A DNA stretch of 20,245 nt from a virus, in the IMG/VR virus record IMGVR_UViG_3300046000_007272, positions 1 to 20,245 of that record. One strand, written 5' to 3'. Positions 14,625 to 20,245 of this stretch are shown here, one piece after another; the stretch's first letter is position 1; each line of letters begins with the position of its first letter. The notes under the pieces were generated by a model. That model worked only from the letters and a program-made list of their open reading frames with translations. It was not told where the DNA came from and searched no databases. Both the position numbers and the translations under genes were made by a program.

Positions 14625-15672
14625 TGTTATCTATTTTGTCTAACCATTGCAATTTGATTTGATTAGCTATTTGCGCTGTCATTACTGGGGGCACACTCAT
14701 TCCAATTAAATATTTTGGCTCTATGCTTTTGAAATTGTAATCAAGTGGGTAAGTACCAGTATGCTTAAAATCATTATCTGAAAACCATTGCTTATCATAA
14801 GCTCTAAAGTTTTTACCCGCACTTGTAATTGTTTGTGGCGTTTCTGTATCTTTTACAATACTATCAGTAAACCCAGAATTTTTGCCAGTTCGTTTTATTT
14901 CAATTTCAGCAAGTGTTTTTTCTCCTTGGTATAATTTCAATAATTGGTATTGCCTATCTGTTAACTTTGTTTCATTTCCTTTTGCACTTCTGTATTCTCC
15001 AAAACTTATTGCAACTTCATTAAAGTCTAATTTTAACTTTGGTAGGTTGTATTCCTTTTTATGCCCAATAAAAAACACCCTTTCACGTTTTTGCGGCACT
15101 CCCATTGATGCAGCATTTAAGCAAAACACTTGCACGTTATAACCTGCATCGGTCATTTTTTTAACTATGTTTTTTGAATAAACTTTTGCATTGCCTTGTA
15201 TTATGCCTTTAACGTTTTCAAGTAAAAATACTTTAGGTTGCAGCTTAATGATGGTATCGCAAAACACAAAAACCAAATCATCTAGAGATTGCATTTTTTG
15301 CCCTTCTCTGAATTGTTTTTCTTTCCCCCATGCTTTTTCTCTACTGCCTGCCATTGAAAATGTTGAACACGGTGGGCTACCGTCTAAAATATCCAGTTCA
15401 TACAATTCTTTAGGTAAATCATTCCTTTGATTAAATTGCCTTATGTCTTCATTAAATAAATACTTTGGATTGTGGTTAGCTTTATACACATCTGCTATCG
15501 GTGGGTCTATTTCAACACCGCCAAAATGATTAAATCCTGCGAGCTTGTAGCCCATTGTTGAACCACCACCGCAAATAAATGTTCCAAAAACATTGTAATT
15601 ATTTTTTGCAATACCGCTACTTGGATAGCCGTCTGACAAATTCCACTTATAAGGAAATAAATGCTTATTCAT
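14608..15672 (-). CDS. C5-cytosine DNA methyltransferase
   Basis: This gene encodes 354 residues. Motifs in order are a variant motif I FGTFICGGGSTMGYKLAGF (29-47), motif II/III around VEIDPP (53-58), motif IV GSPPCSTFSMAG (98-109) with the catalytic Cys at 102, motif VI FLLENVKG (149-156), motif VIII QKRERVFFIG (194-203), a target-recognition region (about 210-320), and motif IX/X near IGMSVPPVMTAQIANQI (about 323-339). It methylates C5 of cytosine in a DNA site that cannot be predicted, probably to protect phage DNA from host restriction; no cognate nuclease is present. PCS instead of the usual PCQ, and the unusual motif I, are worth noting. It overlaps the ParB-like gene by 8 bases and the TerS gene by 17. 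Confidence 0.93.
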   Translation of the reverse strand: MNKHLFPYKWNLSDGYPSSGIAKNNYNVFGTFICGGGSTMGYKLAGFNHFGGVEIDPPIADVYKANHNPKYLFNEDIRQFNQRNDLPKELYELDILDGSPPCSTFSMAGSREKAWGKEKQFREGQKMQSLDDLVFVFCDTIIKLQPKVFLLENVKGIIQGNAKVYSKNIVKKMTDAGYNVQVFCLNAASMGVPQKRERVFFIGHKKEYNLPKLKLDFNEVAISFGEYRSAKGNETKLTDRQYQLLKLYQGEKTLAEIEIKRTGKNSGFTDSIVKDTETPQTITSAGKNFRAYDKQWFSDNDFKHTGTYPLDYNFKSIEPKYLIGMSVPPVMTAQIANQIKLQWLDKIDNNGIQH

Positions 15673-16234
15673 TGTTTAATCCTAAAAGGGTAAAAATAGC
15701 TTGTTCAGGTGTTGATGCAATTTTACTTAGCTTATCTTTTACTAGATGGTAATCGCTTTCTGTAAACTCTAGCTTAATAATCATTTTATCGTCAAAGTCA
15801 TCAGTATCAATTTCTTTATTTTTTTCAGAGTAATCTACATCACTACCAAAATTAGGCACTTCCAAACCCCACTCGCTCAACTCCTCACTATTCCATTCGT
15901 TTGCCAGTAATTCCCAATCCCACTCACCAAAACCTACGTTATCCTTCACAATAAACTGCCGTTGCTCATCTTCTGTCAAGTCTTCTGCTTTGCGTACCCA
16001 TGTTACAGGTATTTCGGTGTATTTAAGGTGTTGCAGGGCTTTTAAGCGCATATTACCGCCGAGTAGTATATTATCCTCGTTTACCACCATTGGGCGCAAT
16101 TCAAGCATCTTTGGGAAGTCTTGAATACTTTTAACTAGCTTGTGAAATTTATCGTCCTTTATTACCCTCGGGTTGTTCGGGTTCGGTTTAATCTCACTTA
16201 GCTTTATTGTTTCACTTGGGTTACTTGCTGGCAT
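15665..16234 (-). CDS. ParB/Srx-domain protein
   Basis: This gene encodes 189 residues. The N-terminal half is a ParB/Srx fold: LSEIKPNPNNPRVI (12-25) and the nucleotide-binding ILLGGNMRLKALQHL (56-70) with the GGxxR signature. Phage proteins with this domain are usually encoded next to DNA methyltransferases and terminases and are thought to bind or nick DNA. The C-terminal half is acidic (Glu/Asp-rich, about residues 115-160) and ends in a small helical region. It lacks the HTH of true partition ParB, so plasmid partition is unlikely. The start is ATG at 16234; the stop overlaps the methyltransferase start by 8 bases. Confidence 0.85.
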   Translation of the reverse strand: MPASNPSETIKLSEIKPNPNNPRVIKDDKFHKLVKSIQDFPKMLELRPMVVNEDNILLGGNMRLKALQHLKYTEIPVTWVRKAEDLTEDEQRQFIVKDNVGFGEWDWELLANEWNSEELSEWGLEVPNFGSDVDYSEKNKEIDTDDFDDKMIIKLEFTESDYHLVKDKLSKIASTPEQAIFTLLGLNNE

Positions 16235-16294
16235 AATTATTTTTTGTTTAGCTAAGTTAGTGTTAATCTTTGATAATGTTACTTTACGGGTGTT

Positions 16295-16495
16295 TCATTG
16301 TGGTTTGGTAATCCAATCGTAAAAATGTTGAGCATCTGCAATAACCATATCGGTTAATACATTCCCCTCTATTGGGAACATCTCACATATTTGTTTTGCA
16401 AGCCAATCAGGAGTAAAAACCACATCATTTTGGTTAACATGTGCATACTTACCAATTAAATAGGGGTTATGTTTTTGTCCTTTAATACTACCCAT
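16295..16495 (-). CDS. Internally deleted adenine methyltransferase-like remnant (66 residues)
   Basis: Residues 23-47 (NDVVFTPDWLAKQICEMFPIEGNVL) match the start of phage N6-adenine methyltransferases, where '.VVYTPDWLA..I..FFP..G.IL' is followed by DPCAGDG-type motif I. Here motif I and the rest are absent: the frame goes straight to TDMVIADAQHFYDWITKPQ and stops. The HFYDW end resembles the 'DFYDW' that precedes the NPPY motif in that family, as if the middle had been deleted. Without SAM-binding and NPPY motifs it cannot be catalytic. It overlaps the upstream gene by 8 bases, so it is still translated in register with the operon. Confidence 0.5.
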   Translation of the reverse strand: MGSIKGQKHNPYLIGKYAHVNQNDVVFTPDWLAKQICEMFPIEGNVLTDMVIADAQHFYDWITKPQ

Positions 16496-16829
16496 TGGTA
16501 AGCTTGTTGAATTGCTTGATTGCGTTCTTTAGATTGAGGGCTTGGCAGTAAGCAAACCCATCGACTCTTTTGGCTTGATATGTAAAACCTGCCTCTGTTT
16601 TTAGTTCTTGAAATCCGTTTAGCAAAACAGTTTTGCCAATATGATAGACAGGCTCAAGCAATGCTTTGGTAATTTCGCCCGTATTTAGGTTTTTCTGCCA
16701 AACTGTAAGCCCAGCAATCCTACGCTCAGAATGCAATAGTTTTTGTTCTTTTTCAATTCCAATATTGTAATGAACAGCATCCTTATCTTTTAAGGCTTCG
16801 CTATCAATTATTATTTGAAATGGTTTCAT
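16488..16829 (-). CDS. Protein of unknown function, 113 residues
   Basis: This is a beta-rich N-terminal part (MKPFQIIIDSEALKDKDAVHYNIGI) with further strands around EAGFTYQAKRVDGFAYCQAL and a helical C-terminus (NLKNAIKQFNKL). There are no membrane segments or catalytic motifs. The ATG overlaps the stop of the upstream gene as ATGA, and the next gene starts within its 3' end. I do not recognise it; it belongs to the row of small middle-region genes. Confidence 0.6.
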   Translation of the reverse strand: MKPFQIIIDSEALKDKDAVHYNIGIEKEQKLLHSERRIAGLTVWQKNLNTGEITKALLEPVYHIGKTVLLNGFQELKTEAGFTYQAKRVDGFAYCQALNLKNAIKQFNKLTNG

Positions 16830-17014
16830 TTCTGCTTGTTTTCAAGTTCGAGAAATTTATCGACAGATTTTTGCAATCCAGCAAGTTTAATGTCTAATTC
16901 GACCTTTTGCTTAGGGGTCAACTTCATTCTAAGTCGACCCAAAATACCCATCGTTTTAATGCGGCCATCATCTTTGAAGTCTGGTGGAACATTATCGTGT
17001 CTAATGTCTATCAT
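16826..17014 (-). CDS. Small protein of unknown function, 62 residues
   Basis: I choose the ATG at 17014 because it lies one base after the upstream stop (TAACATG); the longer frame from 17059 would run inside that gene. The product is MIDIRHDNVPPDFKDDGRIKTM followed by a basic and then acidic helix (LTPKQKVELDIKLAGLQKSVDKFLELENKQ) with possible coiled-coil character. The stop overlaps the next start as ATGA. No family is recognised. Confidence 0.55.
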   Translation of the reverse strand: MIDIRHDNVPPDFKDDGRIKTMGILGRLRMKLTPKQKVELDIKLAGLQKSVDKFLELENKQK

Positions 17015-17015
17015 G

Positions 17016-17222
17016 TTATTGCGTTTGATTTTCAAGTTCAATGATTTGTTTCTTAGCATTCACCCACGCATTGCTTTCAGTTTTACCGCTTGCAAAGTAC
17101 ATCGTATTCCTACCTTCACGAATTAACCAATACACTTCTTGCAATCCTTTTATCATGCCCCTTACTTGGCGTTCTGCTCGTGCCCGTGGCATTTTTTCTA
17201 AAACAAATTCTTTCGCTGTCAT
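17016..17222 (-). CDS. Small basic protein of unknown function, 68 residues
   Basis: This product is mostly helical and basic: MTAKEFVLEKMPRARAERQVRGMIKGLQEVYWLIREGRN, then a short beta-like piece (TMYFASGKTESNAW) and a final helix. The Arg-rich first half could bind nucleic acid. It starts 4 bases after the end of the upstream gene. I do not recognise a family. Confidence 0.55.
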   Translation of the reverse strand: MTAKEFVLEKMPRARAERQVRGMIKGLQEVYWLIREGRNTMYFASGKTESNAWVNAKKQIIELENQTQ

Positions 17223-17226
17223 GTGC

Positions 17227-17598
17227 TTATATTCCTGTTTTATCGGTTAGTATTTCAATACAATTATTATAAGCCATACCTAATATAATAGTATCTGCGT
17301 AAAGCTTCTTCCTAAATTGATTATTCATTTCAGCCTTAGCATCTTTAACCCCTTGCAAAAGTTCTTTGTAAAGGGCTTTATAGTCGGGTTCTGTTACCTC
17401 GTTAGGTGATGTGAGTTTGGTTATTAATTTTTCAATACATTGTTTTGCCTCGAACAAACAATTATTAGGGGTAATTCTATAAGTTTTTCCAGAAATGAAA
17501 AGCGTTCCCAACCACTCGTTTTGATACAAATGTACTTGCGCCGAAAAGTTGCCACCTCGTAGTAAGTAAATTTCCTTGTTTCGCTTCATCCAATTCAT
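17227..17598 (-). CDS. Protein of unknown function, 123 residues
   Basis: The N-terminal 50 residues are beta-rich (IYLLRGGNFSAQVHLYQNEWLGTLFISGKTYRI). The rest is helical (EPDYKALYKELLQGVKDAKAEMNNQFRKKLYADTIILGM) and ends with several hydrophobics but no clear membrane helix. The start may be Met1 or Met4. It begins 3 bases after the stop of the upstream gene. No function can be assigned. Confidence 0.55.
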   Translation of the reverse strand: MNWMKRNKEIYLLRGGNFSAQVHLYQNEWLGTLFISGKTYRITPNNCLFEAKQCIEKLITKLTSPNEVTEPDYKALYKELLQGVKDAKAEMNNQFRKKLYADTIILGMAYNNCIEILTDKTGI

Positions 17599-17601
17599 AA
17601 C

Positions 17602-17973
17602 CTAATCTTTAGTTGCGTTAAGTAATCGGGCTACTAGTATAGCCTCGGCTTGTTGTGCAGGGGCGGTGTCGAAGTCTTTAATCAGCCCTTTTGATTCGGG
17701 AAAATAATCGCTGTAATCAGACCTTACTATGTATTGAGAATTACGCTTGGCGTAAAATTGACCTCTTTCCGATGGGTACAATTCAAGTCCCATTTCCTTT
17801 ATCTTAACCTCAACTTGGGCACGGGTAGCAATAGTGGGTGTTCCATCTAACGCATCAGTTGTTTGGTCTAGCCACTCTACATAATACCTGTCAGTAGACA
17901 TAGTAGATTTACCATCGTACCAAGCAAGCCCGTGCTCGGTCATTACCAGTGTTCCTTTAGTTAGTTCTTTCAT
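17602..17973 (-). CDS. Protein of unknown function, 123 residues
   Basis: This product has a short beta-rich N-terminus (TKGTLVMTEHGLAWYDGKSTMSTDRYYVEWLD), a central segment and a helical Ala-rich end (DTAPAQQAEAILVARLLNATKD). There are no diagnostic motifs. It is the first gene after the structured stretch at 18011-18285; the 12-bp inverted repeat ends 37 bases before its start codon, so translation could be affected by that structure. I see no promoter directly upstream. Confidence 0.55.
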   Translation of the reverse strand: MKELTKGTLVMTEHGLAWYDGKSTMSTDRYYVEWLDQTTDALDGTPTIATRAQVEVKIKEMGLELYPSERGQFYAKRNSQYIVRSDYSDYFPESKGLIKDFDTAPAQQAEAILVARLLNATKD

Positions 17974-18010
17974 GGGTTAGTTTTTGGGGTTTTGATAATA
18001 ATGCTTTTTA

Positions 18011-18061
18011 GCTGCCCACTACCCTAACAGCCTTGCACAAATTGATAAAGTAGTGGGCAGC
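18011..18061. repeat. Perfect 12-bp inverted repeat upstream of the 17973 gene
   Basis: GCTGCCCACTAC (18011-18022) and GTAGTGGGCAGC (18050-18061) are exact reverse complements around a 27-base loop. On the minus strand the right-hand flank is TAAAAAGC, not a T-run, so it is not a standard terminator. It belongs to a group of inverted repeats reaching to 18285. Confidence 0.7.
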
Positions 18062-18072
18062 CGTTTAAAAAT

Positions 18073-18285
18073 TTATCCGTTAGCAACACGCCCACGGGCG
18101 GTAAAAGTATTATAAGGGGTAATGGCTGAAATCCATATGCCAACTAGCAAACAACATTCAATTTTGTAACCATTACCCCCTGTATTATAGGCAACCAGCA
18201 ATTAGAGATTATCTCGTTACTTTGCTCACTCTAAGAGTAGTAACAAATTCTTTAGCATCACACTTTATCGCATTGCTTGGTTGCC
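18073..18285 (-). other. Structured, probably non-coding stretch with degenerate reading frames
   Basis: Three further inverted repeats are present: GGGGTAATGG (18116-18125) with CCATTACCCC (18170-18179); GGCAACCAGCAAT (18190-18202) with ATTGCTTGGTTGCC (18272-18285), 13 pairs with one bulge; and, nested inside the latter, GTTACT (18216-18221) with AGTAAC (18239-18244). No ATG-started frame longer than about 15 codons exists on the minus strand. A stop-free 42-codon frame without an ATG (18201-18073), ending ITPYNTFTARGRVANG, and a second protein-like frame just upstream (KCDAKEFVTTLRVSKVTR) suggest either a decayed small gene or a conserved RNA that happens to be open. It could be a phage non-coding RNA or a leader of the 17973 gene. 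Confidence 0.4.
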
Positions 18286-18302
18286 CGTATCTTCAAAGAA
18301 CT

Positions 18303-18479
18303 TTAGGCTAGTATTTCGCAAATAAACGTATCATCCATTGCAGGATCATTTTTGCTGTAAAACTCAACAAAATTTCCGTTTTGGCTTTCAATACCTACCC
18401 CGTCATTGTAGTTAAAGTTTGCAGAAAAAAATAATTCTGCGCCTTCCATTGCTTCGGTCATGTTCTTGTAAATGTTCAT
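18303..18479 (-). CDS. Small acidic protein of unknown function, 58 residues
   Basis: The frame runs from the ATG at 18479 to TAA at 18303. The product is MNIYKNMTEAMEGAELFFSA, then NYNDGVGIESQNGNFVEFYSK and an acidic end (NDPAMDDTFICEILA). It is a small alpha/beta protein with a net negative charge and no membrane segment. It has its own promoter about 35-65 bases upstream. I do not recognise a family. Confidence 0.6.
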   Translation of the reverse strand: MNIYKNMTEAMEGAELFFSANFNYNDGVGIESQNGNFVEFYSKNDPAMDDTFICEILA

Positions 18480-18513
18480 TGTGGTTATTTTTAGTTGGTT
18501 AATTACTACCCTT

Positions 18514-18545
18514 CAAATATACAATTACTTTTTTTAATTACGCAA
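18514..18545 (-). promoter_or_regulatory. Bacteroidota-type promoter upstream of the 58-residue gene
   Basis: TTG (18545-18543), 21 bases, TATATTTG (18521-18514) on the minus strand. It leaves a leader of about 30 bases before the ATG at 18479, unlike the two near-leaderless promoters at 12197 and 5960. It could also drive the small genes further left. Confidence 0.68.
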
Positions 18546-18563
18546 ATTATTAAGCAATTATTT

Positions 18564-18806
18564 TTACGATTTTGCAATCTTTTTTTCTTGCGCCCGAATT
18601 AAAGTATAGTAATCCTGCATAGCCGCTTTGTTTTCCGTCAAATACCACTTAACCCCAAACAATACTGCATCGCTTAAATACTCAAATTCGTTTGCCTGTG
18701 TCCTGCTTTTATCGTTAATTAAATCCTGTATTTCTGCTGGCATCTTTTTAAACCAGTAATCAAAAGGGTATATCACTTCCAATGTCATCGGTAAAATCTT
18801 CTTCAT
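18564..18806 (-). CDS. Protein of unknown function, 80 residues
   Basis: This is a helical, mixed-charge protein: LEVIYPFDYWFKKMPAEIQDLINDKSRTQANEFEYLSDAVLFGVKWYLTENKAAMQDYYTLIRAQEKK. The frame opens with ATG at 18806, overlapping the helicase gene by 47 bases. A second ATG at 18788 (MTLEV) would shorten the overlap to 29 bases and is equally possible. It is probably made together with the primase-helicase. No family is recognised. Confidence 0.55.
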   Translation of the reverse strand: MKKILPMTLEVIYPFDYWFKKMPAEIQDLINDKSRTQANEFEYLSDAVLFGVKWYLTENKAAMQDYYTLIRAQEKKIAKS

Positions 18807-20245
18807 TTGGTCTTGCTATTTTATTTAAAGGTTTATCTAATTCTGTTTTTATGTGCGGTGCTGGCTCATGCAATAGCCTGTATGTTGCGGTGGTTCTATC
18901 GTGCAAAAATTGCACCGTGCCTTGTTTACCTAAAACTCCTTCAAATTTGATTTTCCAAATCATTACATCAATAATCTCTGTATCAAAATTTCGATAAATG
19001 GTTATACCCATATCCGCTTTATTGTAAAAGTGAGCACTACCCGAAACGTTGTAACCCGTCGGCACTTTGTACGTACCGTTGTCATTCTTTTGCATCTTCG
19101 TAGGGTGCGCTACTAACAAGGTAGCACAATCAAACCGCTTACTGAATAATTTTAATTTGGTAAGGGCTTTGCTAGTATATTGACCTTCATCCATGCCTTT
19201 TGGTATTTGGTGGTCAATAGTGTTCCACGGGTCAAGCACTAAAGCATTTACGCCTTTTTGGGCTACTAGTTGTTTGCTAATATCCAAAATGTTATCCAAT
19301 CCAAAATCTTCATTATCGGGCATGATGTAAAAAATACGCTCATTTAACCACCCTAACGCATCTATCATTTCCTGTTCAGTCATTCTGTCGTGTCCTGTCA
19401 TCGGGCGCAGCAAAAGCATTCTTAACAATCTATGCAAGTGCATTTGGGGTTCATGCTCGGGTGAATATACGGCAAACTTCCAATTTTCGTTTTGCATTAG
19501 CTTGACTATTATTTGGTCAAGCCATGTTGATTTTCCATGTGAGGGTATGCCCGTAACTATGTACAATAGTCGGGGCATCCAACGAATATGACTATCAAGT
19601 TCAGAATACCCTACCCCTATGCCATTTTCAAAACCGTTGTGGTAAATATTGCGCATTTCTTCAACAAAGGTATCAACCGTTTGCGCACCCTCAATAGGAT
19701 AGGGCTTTGCGTTGATTATAGCCGCCTGTAAGTACTCAATACCGTCAACCCTACCCAACGTACATAAAACCTCGTTAGCGTCTTTATATTGCCCTAAATT
19801 GATTATACGGCATTTTTCCCTACCTACCCTGCGGCTAAGTTCAGATTGCAAATGTTGCCCAACGGGGTCGTTATCAAGTGATAAATAAATTTCCTTAACT
19901 CCTAACAAAACATCAATATCGTTATCAATGTACTCAAATTTGGTGTCCGAGTAATTAGCCCCTAGCGGTAGTGCTCCATCGGGAACGGATATGCCATAAT
20001 TAAACCCTGCTTCTTCCCATGTAAGGGCATCAAATTCTCCTTCGCAAATTATAGCCGTGTCCTTTACATCGTCAATCTTGTAAAAATGTTTTGATGCGCC
20101 CTTGACTTGGGTAAAATGTTTTTTGGGGCTGCGAAACTTGGTATTAACGTGTTCTTTGTTTTTGAAGTAGTTAAACCAAATGCAATTCATTTCCTTATTT
20201 TCCGCTGGTATGTACCGTGCGCCCTCTGTTATCCTGTTTCGCTTT
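18760..20245 (-). CDS. Primase-helicase (T7 gp4 / Twinkle type), N-terminus outside the window
   Basis: The frame is open to the right edge; an internal Met at 20190 is not the start, because 18 in-frame codons (KRNRITEGARYIPAENKE) precede it. Counting from that Met, the Toprim primase domain has CEGEFDAL (49-56) and LSLDND (104-108), the acidic metal-binding residues. The RecA-like helicase has TGIPSHGKST (213-222, Walker A), NALVLDPWN (315-323, Walker B), LLVAHPTKM (358-366) and GSAHFYNKADMG (384-395). The C-terminus is acidic (PNEEDFTDDIGSDIPF), as in proteins that contact SSB or polymerase. The zinc-binding primase domain would lie beyond 20245. It unwinds and primes DNA at the phage replication fork. 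Confidence 0.92.
   Translation of the reverse strand, partial: KRNRITEGARYIPAENKEMNCIWFNYFKNKEHVNTKFRSPKKHFTQVKGASKHFYKIDDVKDTAIICEGEFDALTWEEAGFNYGISVPDGALPLGANYSDTKFEYIDNDIDVLLGVKEIYLSLDNDPVGQHLQSELSRRVGREKCRIINLGQYKDANEVLCTLGRVDGIEYLQAAIINAKPYPIEGAQTVDTFVEEMRNIYHNGFENGIGVGYSELDSHIRWMPRLLYIVTGIPSHGKSTWLDQIIVKLMQNENWKFAVYSPEHEPQMHLHRLLRMLLLRPMTGHDRMTEQEMIDALGWLNERIFYIMPDNEDFGLDNILDISKQLVAQKGVNALVLDPWNTIDHQIPKGMDEGQYTSKALTKLKLFSKRFDCATLLVAHPTKMQKNDNGTYKVPTGYNVSGSAHFYNKADMGITIYRNFDTEIIDVMIWKIKFEGVLGKQGTVQFLHDRTTATYRLLHEPAPHIKTELDKPLNKIARPNEEDFTDDIGSDIPF

Noticed and set aside
18011-18061. 12-bp inverted repeat as a rho-independent terminator
   Set aside because: The 27-base loop is long and no T-run follows on the minus strand; on the plus strand only scattered T follow.
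18190-18285. tRNA-like ends: GGCAACC and GGTTGCC pair over 7 bp
   Set aside because: No T-loop (GTTCGA-like), anticodon arm or D-arm can be drawn, and the stem extends to 13 bp; it is not a tRNA.
1-20245. CRISPR arrays, insertion sequences, integrase or attachment sites
   Set aside because: No regularly spaced repeats, transposase or recombinase motifs were seen in any frame, so lysogeny cannot be judged from this window.

Overview
This window is part of a tailed-phage (or prophage) genome that most likely infects a Bacteroidota host. Every gene I support lies on the minus strand, so it reads from right (20245) to left (1). Three candidate promoters carry the Bacteroidota sigma signature TTG-N20/21-TATATTTG. 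Genes are tightly packed with ATGA or TAATG overlaps, purine-rich Shine-Dalgarno boxes are rare, and the tail proteins resemble families I know mainly from Bacteroidota phages.

Right to left: (1) 20245-18564, a T7 gp4/Twinkle-type primase-helicase (N-terminus outside the window) overlapped by a small unknown gene. (2) 18563-17974, a promoter, a 58-residue gene and a largely non-coding stretch with several strong inverted repeats and broken reading frames. (3) 17973-16295, six small genes, the last of which looks like an internally deleted adenine methyltransferase. (4) 16234-12989, a ParB-like protein, a C5-cytosine DNA methyltransferase, a TerS-like protein and the large terminase TerL. (5) 12989-12217, a gene resembling tail assembly chaperones in which a run of nine T joins the 200-residue frame to an open 92-codon frame by a -1 shift.

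(6) 12193-6190 is a self-contained transcription unit with a promoter at 12197-12227 and a terminator at 6124-6155. It holds three tiny genes, five predicted glycosyltransferases, a FkbM-type methyltransferase, a second SAM methyltransferase with an AT-hook-like tail, and two unknown genes, mostly translationally coupled. It looks like a glycan-building cassette placed inside the morphogenesis region. (7) 6123-5956 is a regulatory gap with a tandem 13-bp repeat, a hairpin and a promoter that fires almost directly onto the start codon. (8) 5955-1 is the tail operon: tail-terminator-like protein, HK97-gp10-like protein, a 394-residue and an 853-residue structural protein, and the N-terminal 427 residues of the tape measure protein.

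The tape measure protein implies a long tail. Portal, protease/scaffold, major capsid and major tail tube genes, usually close to TerL, are not recognisable here, so the virion genes are arranged unusually or lie outside the window. The most notable observations are the probable programmed frameshift, the independently transcribed glycosylation cassette, two near-leaderless promoters of identical geometry, and the structured element near 18.0-18.3 kb.
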